Of a stretch of DNA of 64,000 nt, positions 44,850 through 53,769 are shown one piece after another. A program made the translations under genes and the position numbers. A model generated the notes under the pieces. The model did no database searches, was not told where the DNA came from, and saw only the letters and a list, made by a program, of their open reading frames with translations. Position 1 is the first letter of the stretch. Every line of letters begins with the position of its first letter. The DNA comes from Exophiala sp. HKRS030 (lineage: Eukaryota > Ascomycota > Eurotiomycetes > Chaetothyriales > Herpotrichiellaceae), in the NCBI GenBank assembly GCA_023897205.1, contig JAHWDD010000004.1, positions 4,092,001 through 4,156,000 of the forward strand. The letters run 5' to 3'.

Positions 44850-46688
44850 TTATTGACGTCGACTTCGCGGGTCTGAAGCACTTTGTCGCTTCCAATCTCG
44901 ACTTTCTTTGGTTCCTAGGCTGCCATAACCGCCCTCTTGTCGTCGTTCCCAACCTCCCATCCTGACAACCAGACAAGTAGCATTATCGCCTTCTGTAGAG
45001 ACTTCAGTAGCAAAGTTGACCACATCTCTGGCAGCTTGCTCAGGAGTTCTAGCCTCTTTGATGATGTCGACCACTTCCTGGTCTTCCAAGGTCCCAGAGA
45101 CACCATCGGACATCAAAACCATGAAGGAGTATTCGGCCGGTCCCAAATCAACCCTCTTGATCTCCGGTTCCGCGCTGACTCCGATTCGTTTGGATTCTAT
45201 GTCGCCGAATGCCCGCGTATTCGCAAGTCCTGATATCCGTTCCTCGCCAAATGAGTCCGTCACGAAGGTAGCAGCATATCTTCTAAGCCTGTTGCTTTCA
45301 ATGGGTGACGAAGGATGGTGATTGGTCGTCAATGGGACGGCAACGCCAGAATCGGTAGAACAGAGAAGAATCCTCGTGTCTCCGACATGTGCAACAAGCA
45401 ATGACGAAGTTGTCGAAGGATTCCAGAATGGTGTGGGGGATGGCGTAGAGACCAGTGCGACGCTGCAAGTACTACCGCCCTTGAATCTATTCGGCCCTCC
45501 TATATGCGCAGCAAGCTTGAAGGGTTCACCCAGGATATCACCCTCATTAAGGGGTCGGTCAGCTCGGGTGTTGTCGCTACTCTCGGATTTTTTCGCAGCC
45601 TGTGCCGACACAAAGTCATAGTCCGCTTTCAAGAAGGCATAGCTGATGACTTCTTCGATGGCAGCCCCGGTGTCGACGGCTTGACCGGCCTTTCGTAGGG
45701 ATTCGGATTCTTCACCCAGTTTCTGGTAACCACTGAATATGGAAAAGTATGCCGGTTTGAATCGTCGAAAGTACCCGCCGACTAGCTCCTCCCAATTCCT
45801 CGTCAGCTCCTTCTCCAGGGTCTTGATTTGTTGTCTGTTTGCACTCTGGATGAGTGGTGGGTCTCCAGCATACGGAGCCTGCTGGCCTTTGTCTGGACTT
45901 TTGGCACTGCCATCTCCTGATTGTCCCTCGTCCTGCTTAGGGCTTTCGGCTTCGTCTGAACTGGAGAGGCCACGGCTTCCTCTGCTCTGCTTCTCTTTTC
46001 CAGCAGCGGGATCAAATCCTGCTGGGACAGGTACAGACTTGGACTTTCGTTCGCCAGGTTTTTGCAAGCTCGACTGCAGCTCAAATGACTGGGCCGATCT
46101 TTCAATGTAATCGTGTAATTTTTCTCTCAAAAAGTCGCTACACTCCGCCCCACCATGCCCATCGAAAACGCCGAAATAGAAAACTTGGGGGTCCCCTGAC
46201 GCGCCTTCTGCAGATGTCCCCTCGCCAGGTCTTGATTTTGCGGTGATGGACCGTGGCGGCCTTTTCGCAAATGCAGGAAGCTCTATAACACCGGCCTGGT
46301 GTGAGTCTTCATTGTACGGTCTACTTCCTCGAGAGACCGACGACCCATAATGATGTTTGGCACTTTTGAGTGGTATGCGAACAACAGTAGTGTCTCTCAG
46401 AACCGATGGATGTGTAGCTGGCGCAGACCTTCCTCCATCTGGTGTATGAGGCGTTGAATCTTTCCTCGGGAATTTGTGGGCCAGCCCTGTCAAGGAGCGA
46501 GAGTCTGGGTGTAAGGACGAGGAAGGCAGATGAGTAACGAAATAATCATGGAATTGTCTTTGTTGAGAGAGGTCTCGAAGTCGAGTCCGCGTATGTGGGC
46601 GTGTCTGCCGTATGAAGACCGACAAAAGATCTGCTAAGAAGTCAGAAGCTGCTCCAAGCCCATCCAGGTGGTCGGGAAATCTCACCAT
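44850..46688 (-). CDS. PP2C-type Ser/Thr protein phosphatase (probably mitochondrial)
   Basis: The frame from the ATG at 46688 gives 612 residues. PP2C motifs appear in order: SRGSRPYNEDSHQAG, VFYFGVFDGHGGAE, GGSTCSVALVS, LLVAHVGDTRILL, LANTRAFGDIES, FMVLMSDGVSG and EGDNATCLVVRM, with metal-binding Asp residues present in each. A long Ser/Lys/Asp-rich insertion (about 240-300) follows the DGHGG motif. Homologues begin with a mitochondrial presequence; the frame from 46765 encodes MASLNSCLSHNVLRQQSAAF, which looks like one, so a small first exon spliced to RPHTRTRLRDLS near 46600 is likely, but the only in-phase donor (GTGCTA) is weak. The N-terminus is therefore uncertain. It dephosphorylates unknown targets. 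Confidence 0.9.
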   Translation of the reverse strand: MVRFPDHLDGLGAASDFLADLLSVFIRQTRPHTRTRLRDLSQQRQFHDYFVTHLPSSSLHPDSRSLTGLAHKFPRKDSTPHTPDGGRSAPATHPSVLRDTTVVRIPLKSAKHHYGSSVSRGSRPYNEDSHQAGVIELPAFAKRPPRSITAKSRPGEGTSAEGASGDPQVFYFGVFDGHGGAECSDFLREKLHDYIERSAQSFELQSSLQKPGERKSKSVPVPAGFDPAAGKEKQSRGSRGLSSSDEAESPKQDEGQSGDGSAKSPDKGQQAPYAGDPPLIQSANRQQIKTLEKELTRNWEELVGGYFRRFKPAYFSIFSGYQKLGEESESLRKAGQAVDTGAAIEEVISYAFLKADYDFVSAQAAKKSESSDNTRADRPLNEGDILGEPFKLAAHIGGPNRFKGGSTCSVALVSTPSPTPFWNPSTTSSLLVAHVGDTRILLCSTDSGVAVPLTTNHHPSSPIESNRLRRYAATFVTDSFGEERISGLANTRAFGDIESKRIGVSAEPEIKRVDLGPAEYSFMVLMSDGVSGTLEDQEVVDIIKEARTPEQAARDVVNFATEVSTEGDNATCLVVRMGGWERRQEGGYGSLGTKESRDWKRQSASDPRSRRQ

Positions 46689-46765
46689 AGTAGCACTCGG
46701 AAGAAGAATGCAGCGCTCTGCTGCCGTAAGACATTGTGGGAGAGGCAGCTGTTCAAACTCGCCAT

Positions 46766-47172
46766 CGTCTAGGCTCAAGAAGAAACGGACATTGTGAAGA
46801 AGAGTATAAATATACAAATAAAGGTGAAGAGAGTAAGGAAACTCGTAAAATGCCAAAGAAGGACTTGGACTGCGCAGTTGGTCAAACTACCAGGTGCCTG
46901 AGGTAGTAACATGAAGACGCCATCACAGTTGCATCCTCTAGGTTTGTGGTGGTGGTGGTGGTTGTGGATGCTGCTCCTGGTGCGGAGAGTTTTGCAGGAC
47001 AAGCCCCCCCCAACTGTTTACGAATCTATTTGCCAATCTTGTCCAAACCCTCTAGTGTTTGCACTCGCAGTCAATGACAAATGTTATCGTAAATCATGAT
47101 CGATTGGATTGTGACTGGGACGGATGTCCTGGACAAGTCTATCTCTAATGACCGGCGGTGTTTCTACGCGGC
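46766..47172. other. 400 bp intergenic region
   Basis: Between the putative upstream start of the PP2C gene and the stop of the histidine-phosphatase gene, both minus strand. A TGG run (about 46947-46960) is the only simple-sequence feature. Confidence 0.4.
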
Positions 47173-48132
47173 TTACAACTTGGACGGCCGCAGACTCCCA
47201 TCTGAGGTGGTCTTGACGCCCAATGCAGCAGCAGCCTCGTATGAATCAAAGCTCTCATCGCCGTGGAAATGCCAGCCTCTTTCTTCGCCCTGGGCCAAAT
47301 GGCTGCAGTCGCTGTTCAAGATGCAGTCGAAGCCGCCGGCCACGCCTCCACTGTTCCTCCAGTCGTCGTCGTAGTACACCTCTCCTTCGGCCGGGACCCT
47401 CCTTCGCGCGAACTTGCTGATGCCGCAGGTGAAGCATTGGAAATCGTCCTCGTCGTGGTCGTCGGGCATCTGCCCGGTTAGTGCCCTCCCACTCGCGATG
47501 ATCTGAGCGGCGTGGCCACAGAGTAGCAACGTGACTTCCTCGTCTCCGCGGCCAGCTCGCCTGTATTCCCTGTCCACGTCTTCCACGATCACCGCGAGCG
47601 CCCGTGCGACGCGATCGTGCAAGGGGTCTATCCTCTCTCCGTGCTCCGGAGGAACAACCTTGGACTCGTAAGTGTCGTCGAGCCAGGGGAAAAAGTCCCT
47701 CCGTAACCGCGCGGGCTCGGCGGGCTTTGGCTGGACGAACCATGCCCTTCCGAACCACTCCCCAATCCCTCTTTCTCCTCGAACGCTCACGCTCTTCGTC
47801 TTGTTGTTCGCCGCGTCACCCGTCGTCGGTGATGAGGAGGACGAGGACGTGGCTTCGATCAGTGCCTCGACCGTGGGTCGCAGCGTCTCGAGACATCGGT
47901 AGAACAAGCTAGAGTAGATACGCAGGCGGTCCTGCTTGGCCAGATCGCCCAATGTTTTCCCCAGGTGTGCGCCCGTCTCTTGCGCCTGTCGTACACCGAA
48001 CGAGGCCAGCGGAGGGTCTGCCGGGAGACGCGTGGGATAGGGATGGCTGGACGAGTATTCGCCGGTAACAGGATTCAACGTCCACTGGAGGCGATTTCCA
48101 TGCCGTAGCAGGAGGATTTCAGACACAGGCAT
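47173..48132 (-). CDS. TFC7: Histidine phosphatase superfamily protein, TFIIIC tau55 (Tfc7)-like
   Basis: Single exon, 319 residues from the ATG at 48132. The catalytic RHG motif is at 10-12 (LLLRHGNR), with Arg79 in SSLFYRCLETLRPT, a Glu in GERGIGEW and the second histidine at 207 (LLLCGHAAQII), so the phosphatase site looks intact. A Ser/Asn-rich insertion lies at about 95-112, and an acidic, Cys-containing segment (DDHDEDDFQCFTCGISKF) follows. The overall arrangement matches fungal homologues of Tfc7, the TFIIIC subunit carrying a histidine-phosphatase fold. RNA polymerase III transcription is the probable role, but an independent phosphatase function is possible. Confidence 0.88.
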   Translation of the reverse strand: MPVSEILLLRHGNRLQWTLNPVTGEYSSSHPYPTRLPADPPLASFGVRQAQETGAHLGKTLGDLAKQDRLRIYSSLFYRCLETLRPTVEALIEATSSSSSSPTTGDAANNKTKSVSVRGERGIGEWFGRAWFVQPKPAEPARLRRDFFPWLDDTYESKVVPPEHGERIDPLHDRVARALAVIVEDVDREYRRAGRGDEEVTLLLCGHAAQIIASGRALTGQMPDDHDEDDFQCFTCGISKFARRRVPAEGEVYYDDDWRNSGGVAGGFDCILNSDCSHLAQGEERGWHFHGDESFDSYEAAAALGVKTTSDGSLRPSKL

Positions 48133-48829
48133 GATGGTCTCTACCTATCGTTGCATTATTACGAATGGCTGCGGCCGAAAAAAAAAGGAAATGATGAATA
48201 TGTAAATCAATAGTCTACTACATCCAACAGTTCTCTCTGCGCGATCGAAGGACGATATTTGGTGGTTATGACTAGTCGGTCCAACACTTTGTTTGGAGAA
48301 GCCGAGGTTACTGTGACCAAACAATTCATTCGTCTCGATGATGGACGTATTCCGCACTCGGGGACCTCAACTCTTGTTTCATATCACCAGAGCAAAGCAC
48401 AACTTCCCCTTTGGTGGCGGAAACAACTCGTCTGACGATAACATACAAACGGACTATCCATGGCCATGCGGTGATGAAGATATAGTGTCGAAATATTCTC
48501 CAATCCGAATGTGCTGGTTGAGCTTGCAAAATCGACGAAAGAAATAGGATACAACGGCACGAGTCGAGTCCAAGGCTTTGACACTCACACGGTTCTTTTC
48601 GTTCATTCTACTACAGATTGTATTACCCCGTCGAGACATAATAGTCATGCTCAAACCATCCGGACTATGCTCTCAAAGCAGCATAAAACTCTTTTCCAAA
48701 GCTGGCGGCCCACGTCTGATCTCGTTTCGATACATATTGCCAACACAACAACATGGGAGGCGAGAGGGGAATGGGAAGAGCATCGACCTCAACCTCTACC
48801 CCTGCGCACATTCCAAAGGACAAATCAAA
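48133..48829. promoter_or_regulatory. Divergent intergenic region, 700 bp
   Basis: Between the Tfc7-like start (minus) and the start chosen for the small membrane protein (plus). In-frame ATGs upstream at 48578 and 48650 extend the plus-strand gene, but the peptide before 48830 does not look conserved or structured. AC/AA-rich near the gene. Confidence 0.4.
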
Positions 48830-49444
48830 ATGTTTTCGTCAAAGGGAGGACCTATGTTCTACAAACAATCTCCTTCCTCTCGATCCTTTCAACCCTCCAA
48901 AAACAACAACAAACAACCACCACCGTCTCAGCCCCAAAATGACAAGGCCGAGGATGCTACGACCGCAACTGATACCGACAACAAGCCACCACCGTCTCCA
49001 GAAAACAACGATGCTCCCCGAGAAGAATCAGAAACGACAAGATACTCCATCACCACCATGGACGAATTGGCGACCCAAGTCCACAAAATCTCCCACGACA
49101 TCCGGTTGAGGTCGGTCAACGAGCTTCGCGAGGTTCTGTCGGACCGGGAGAACAATGCGACCATCTCCGAGGTCCTCACCGCCGCCCAACTACAAGCTAG
49201 AATCGAGATCAAGGACGAGCTGACCAGGCTCAAGGCCCGCACCACGCCCAGCCTCCACTGGCGTCTGGACCAGGTCATGAGGACCGCCGACAACGTTCAC
49301 ATCTCACAGATTCCGCGCATGCACAGCCTGCCACTGCTCGTCCTGTGGCACGGCGCAAAGTTCGTGCTCAGGCGACCGATCCTCGCCGCCTTGATATTGG
49401 CCATCTTGTTGACCAGCTCTATGTTCGGACCTCCGATCAATTGA
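48830..49444 (+). CDS. Small putative tail-anchored membrane protein, unknown function
   Basis: Single exon, 204 residues from the ATG at 48830. The first 85 residues are Asn/Pro/Gln/Ser-rich and disordered. The middle, from about 75 to 165 (TRYSITTMDELATQVHKISHD), is an amphipathic helical region with MDELATQVHKISHDIRLRSVNELREVL, and the C-terminus has one hydrophobic span (about 183-202, RPILAALILAILLTSSMFG) ending two or three residues before the stop, which is the layout of a tail anchor. No family was recognised. It is convergent with the lipase gene, with only 110 bp between stop codons. Confidence 0.65.
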   Translation: MFSSKGGPMFYKQSPSSRSFQPSKNNNKQPPPSQPQNDKAEDATTATDTDNKPPPSPENNDAPREESETTRYSITTMDELATQVHKISHDIRLRSVNELREVLSDRENNATISEVLTAAQLQARIEIKDELTRLKARTTPSLHWRLDQVMRTADNVHISQIPRMHSLPLLVLWHGAKFVLRRPILAALILAILLTSSMFGPPIN

Positions 49445-49554
49445 TGAAATCTGGCCCCCGTACCAAAAACGAGTTAGGTGTGGAAAACCACCACGACCTC
49501 TTATCTACCATTACGCCATCTACCAGGCCACACACGGGGCAAAGGAACCAAACT

Positions 49555-51099
49555 TCACGTCCACAGCTTGGATACGTGCTCCAGCTGCACCTTTTCAACG
49601 GTCGGATCATCCGCCACTTGCATAGCACTGTCAACGCCAGTCTCGGCCAAGATGGACCTAGCGATATTCCTCGTAGCCAATACGGGTCTTCTCTGTCCCG
49701 TAAACCACCATACCATCCATGGAAACATGATCCCGAAATCAGAGTGCGTTACATGCGTAGTCTCATGCAACACGTACATTGACACCTGTTCTTCAGACAC
49801 CTGGCTGCGGCCCTCCTTGTCTGGGTCTTTCTCGGTTTCCGCCCTGGCCAAATACTTCGCTCTTTGCTCTTTGCTCTTGTTCATATACTCCCTCTGATCC
49901 TTGTACCTCGCTATTTCTTCTCGGTATTCCTCTATTGTCTGCACCTTGACGTTTGAAGGATTTGCTCCCGCCACCACAGGCATATGCGAATGGCATTCGG
50001 GCCAATGGTACGCAAATTCCGAACACATGAGCACCACTGTTCTCGCGGAATTCTTGCCAATTTCCGCTTCATGACATGGCAGTGGTCTTCTCAGTAACAT
50101 CTCCGTCTTGGGCGACCTGAGCGGCAAGAACCACGGATCCAGCAGCACAACGGGCGAATGTGGTGTGACCTGTGCTTTCAGACTCGACGAGGGCTCTTGC
50201 CAAAGCAATGGACTTTTGGCGTCGTCACCATGCGCTTCGGAATAAAAGACAGACTTGACGAATTGCACTGTCGATGTGCCACCAAATGAATGTCCTGCCC
50301 AGATTACATTGCCTGGTGACATGTCTAAAGATCCCTTGGGAAGTGTGAACCCACCTTCACCCGCCAGATTCGGCAAGATCTGACCGCCGTTCATCACCTC
50401 CAAGGCCTGATATGCCGCACTCAATTCAAAGAGGCGAATGCTTAACTGCTCATCTCGGGCCTCGTGCATGCCAGGCTTGATTTTTAGTGTGATTGGCTTG
50501 TAATAAACACTCGGATTCGTCAGCCCTACTTCTGTTGGTACCGTTGCTGCATCGCCATTTGGCTCAGATCCCGTCCTACGGAGAGTTGTGAGCGGCCCGC
50601 TCCCGTCTCGGTGATCCAGTGCCAGACAGAAAACACCATGACTAGCGAGTTCGCCGAGCAGGGCGCTATGAGTGTTCATGTTACCGACCAGTCCGTGTGA
50701 GAATATGAGAGTGGGCACCTTTGCGCCATTGAAGAGTAGTGGTGCATTGTGGTGTACTGGAATCTGCGTCGTGCTGAGATAGTACCTGAACGGGGACGAT
50801 AGAAGGAAGTCGCTGAGCCATGGCTTTATACCGGATAGCCGAAGGTATGCGTTTAGATGGTCTCTCTGAGGGTCTTGGAGCCAGGGGATGCCGTAGTTTT
50901 GAGAATTTGTGTAGGACGACTGCTTCGATGTGGTCGGATAGAACAGACGGAATTTCAAAGTCGTCAGCTTGGACGCTTGGAGTTGGGGCAGAGCCGGGAG
51001 CGAGAGTGAAGATATGGGAATTTCATGTTCTGAAGATCCAACGGCGTAAGGGCCGGTATATACTGGGAGAGACGGGAGAGGATTGAGATACGACAGCAT
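49555..51099 (-). CDS. Platelet-activating-factor acetylhydrolase-like lipase
   Basis: Single exon, 514 residues from the ATG at 51099 (further upstream the frame opens with TTG). The N-terminal region LPVYTGPYAVGSSEHEIPI and the phrase FSHGLVGNMNTHSALLGELA, with GVFCLALDHRDGSGP, are typical of the PAF-acetylhydrolase II/plasma family. The nucleophile elbow GHSFGG puts Ser at 271; a likely acid is Asp321 (VVLLDPWFLPL), and a histidine candidate is in HETTHVTHSDF near residue 460. A coiled, charged stretch (EYREEIARYKDQREYMNKSK) lies before the C-terminus. It probably hydrolyses acyl esters of phospholipids; no signal peptide is obvious, so it is likely intracellular. Confidence 0.92.
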   Translation of the reverse strand: MLSYLNPLPSLPVYTGPYAVGSSEHEIPISSLSLPALPQLQASKLTTLKFRLFYPTTSKQSSYTNSQNYGIPWLQDPQRDHLNAYLRLSGIKPWLSDFLLSSPFRYYLSTTQIPVHHNAPLLFNGAKVPTLIFSHGLVGNMNTHSALLGELASHGVFCLALDHRDGSGPLTTLRRTGSEPNGDAATVPTEVGLTNPSVYYKPITLKIKPGMHEARDEQLSIRLFELSAAYQALEVMNGGQILPNLAGEGGFTLPKGSLDMSPGNVIWAGHSFGGTSTVQFVKSVFYSEAHGDDAKSPLLWQEPSSSLKAQVTPHSPVVLLDPWFLPLRSPKTEMLLRRPLPCHEAEIGKNSARTVVLMCSEFAYHWPECHSHMPVVAGANPSNVKVQTIEEYREEIARYKDQREYMNKSKEQRAKYLARAETEKDPDKEGRSQVSEEQVSMYVLHETTHVTHSDFGIMFPWMVWWFTGQRRPVLATRNIARSILAETGVDSAMQVADDPTVEKVQLEHVSKLWT

Positions 51100-51742
51100 T
51101 GTGGTGGTGATCTGACGACCAGACAAGGGTGTCAAACCTCGGTCATATGTCCACCCTTTCTCGCGATGTGAAGTCGTGTTTTTGAAATAGATGAAAGCTG
51201 CGACGTAATCCTGAGTAGCATCATAGTAGTTTTATATTGACAACTCCCAACACTCGTAGGTGGAGTTGATGATCTTTGCACCCAGGTAGGCAGGGTATCA
51301 TTTGTCGTACCTCGTATTGTGTGTGCTTTGGTGGGACGGAGATGTTGTCCAAGGGCGTTAGCGCCCGACATAACCGGGCCCAGAGGAACGGGGCCTTGCA
51401 ATGGCCCCAGTGACTAGGCTCCCTCGATGCCTACCTGTATGTACTCGTAGGCGATGGAGGATGCTTCTGATCTGCCGCTACGGACGTTACAGTACTCCCT
51501 CCAATATCGTAAGATTCCAGTATCTCGGCTCAGTCGAACGAGACGACGTTGATTACTCATCTCTCCTTCTCGGGCCATGCTCCTTCAACATTATTCTGGC
51601 AAATTCAACACACACATCCTCAAGGTCCTGTGGAGTGATGTTCCTTGCTGATTGCTGCTGCCAAAAAAATCCAGAACATGCTGTGAGACCAGCAAACAAG
51701 GTCAGTCGAATAACTGTCTATCCACGGCCAGAGCAAACAGCG
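51100..51742. other. 640 bp intergenic region
   Basis: Upstream of the lipase gene and downstream of the MCT-like gene, both minus strand. A 197-codon plus-strand frame (51401-51994) overlaps the last exons of the transporter on the other strand and is not a gene. Nothing else recognised. Confidence 0.4.
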
Positions 51743-53186
51743 TCATCTGTGTTTTTCTCTGGACCAACCCCATTTTCGTCGCCGCAATTCAAACATGAAG
51801 ACACTAGAGATAAGAAACGTCAAGCCAGCGTAAATTTGTGGCCACAAGTATGGCCGACTCGAATGTGGCAGCCGAATCTCGAGAGCGATGGCTTCGGAAA
51901 CTGGTCCCCGTGTCAGTCATTAATCAATCACAGAGAACAGGAACCCGAGACTCACACAAAGAAGGTAGGGACACTGTCAACCACATCAAACTGAGAGTCG
52001 AAGGCAGCTCTTGCAGTTCCACGACCTCTGCACACAGGGGGGCAATAGTCTGTTAGCATCGTCAGCAATGTTTGAGTGGTTACAGGACACGGTTATCCGT
52101 ACGCTCCAATAAAGCCCAGCAGTTGCTCCCACAAGTAGGGCGAAGAAAATCAACAGTCCATAAGAATGCAGTGGAATCCAAATTGCAAAAATAATCAGCA
52201 TGTTGAACGCCGTTAATAATGTAATGACCGTCATCCGGCCGCACCTGTCGCTCACCACACCAACGAATGGTCTTCCGAGCGCCGTTCCGAGATTCATGAT
52301 GGTAGTGACAGTGCCTCCTTCGTGTTGTGTTAGTCCGATGGACACTGCAAACGCCGACAATGAATAAATGGTCACAATGTAGCCCAGAATGTTGAAGAAT
52401 GAATAGCCGATCAAAAGCCACACACGCGGTCTTTTGAGCAAATTGACATCGAAGATCTTGATCTGTGGACGCACTGTCGTATTCCGATCACGAATCAAGA
52501 TGGACGCGATCAACAACACGCCAAAGGAGACGATGCCTGTGATGCGAAGTGCCCACGCCAGTGAGAGGTTGTCGATCATTGGCGTCGTGGCTGCAGAAAA
52601 AATGATTCCTCCCACACCAGCTCCACTGGCAGCAATACCTTGAGCTAGACTCCTGTTCTTGTTGAACCATTGAGGCAACACCGGTGTCGCTGGCTGCCAG
52701 ACGAATCCAGTCCCTAGCCCAACGAGAATGCCTTGGCTCAGGACGAGGTGCCAGAACTCGGTGGCAAACGAGGCCGCAATGAATCCACCCGAAAACATGA
52801 AGCAACCACAGTACATCGGGGGATTGGTGCCGAACTTTCGGGTTGACAAGTTGACCAAAGGAGCAGAGAGTAAGGCCATGGAGAAGTTGACGCCTCCAAT
52901 GAATGTGTAATCCAGATCTGACGTTCCTGGGAAGGTCAAATTGTTGATGTAATAGGACAGGTAAACGCCAAAGCTCTGAGAGGGTGTCAGCACAATCGTC
53001 CGCAGCTGTAGGAGCAGGCCAGTATACCGCTAGAATACCCCAAGTGAAGCCATTGATCGCAGATAGAGCACCACAAACCACCCAGCCGTATCTGGGTTCC
53101 TCGTGAATGTCATAATGTATGAGTGGCTCGCCTGGTGCAATAGGTATGGCAACCTCACCGGTCTCTTTTGAGGCTTCTTCTGACAT
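51743..53186 (-). CDS. Monocarboxylate-transporter-like MFS protein
   Basis: Four exons (53186-53028, 52975-52103, 52049-51956, 51900-51743) join in frame to 427 residues. RYGWVVCGALSAINGFTWGILASFGVYLSYYI is the helix 1 region characteristic of the fungal MCT group (Mch-like), and further hallmarks are GLGTGFVWQPATPVLPQWF, GRPFVGVVSDRCGRM and the C-terminal FSEAIALEIRLPHSSRPYLW in helix 11-12. Each splice restores a transmembrane segment: for example WS|TIAPLCAEVVELQELPSTLS. If the third intron were read through, the protein would end with unrelated residues at 51986. It carries a small carboxylate or similar solute across a cellular membrane; substrate not known. Confidence 0.92.
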
Positions 53187-53769
53187 TGCGTGCCGCTTTG
53201 CTCAAAGCATTTGCCACTGAAGGCAAATTGAGAATTTAAAGAAAAGCGGTGGTCAACAACAGTGTTCAAATGCACCATGCTTCAGGTTTGGGTTTTAATA
53301 GAGGAACGGAAAGAGGCATGAGTGTCGAATACGCAGAATATGAGTGGAGAATCTCAAAAAGTCCACATCGTCAACTCCGAGGTTGCGAACTAGTCGTGGT
53401 TGAATTTTTGGGATATTATGTGAGCAACAGATCCCAAGAACGCCTAGAAGTCAGTGGTCTCGTACATGAGGTCACCACTGAAGCATCCGCAAGGTATTTC
53501 ATCTAAGCTGATACATGAGTTCTACTGCAAAGCGCGACTGTGGTTGAAAGCAGTCGACAGTCGATGTCCGATGTACGGCAGAAAGCGTTCTTCTCCGTGC
53601 TGAGGTCACTTCAAACTTCTCCTCAATGTCGAGGGTGCGGAGTTGTTGCGGAACCTGGACACCATTGTGAGTGCCGCTTAGCCGTACGGAATTTCCGGGG
53701 CTTCGTATCCTTTGAACTTCTTCATATCCGGTGGACAGGATCTCCTTCTCTATGCCGGTCCTGATATTG
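53187..53769. promoter_or_regulatory. 580 bp between the MCT-like and CAS1-like genes
   Basis: Promoter of the MCT-like gene and 3' flank of the Cas1-like gene. No frame looks coding and no repeat is seen. Confidence 0.4.

Noticed and set aside
51401..51994. 197-codon plus-strand frame
   Set aside because: Runs antisense through the last exons of the MCT-like gene, whose splicing and family match are clear.
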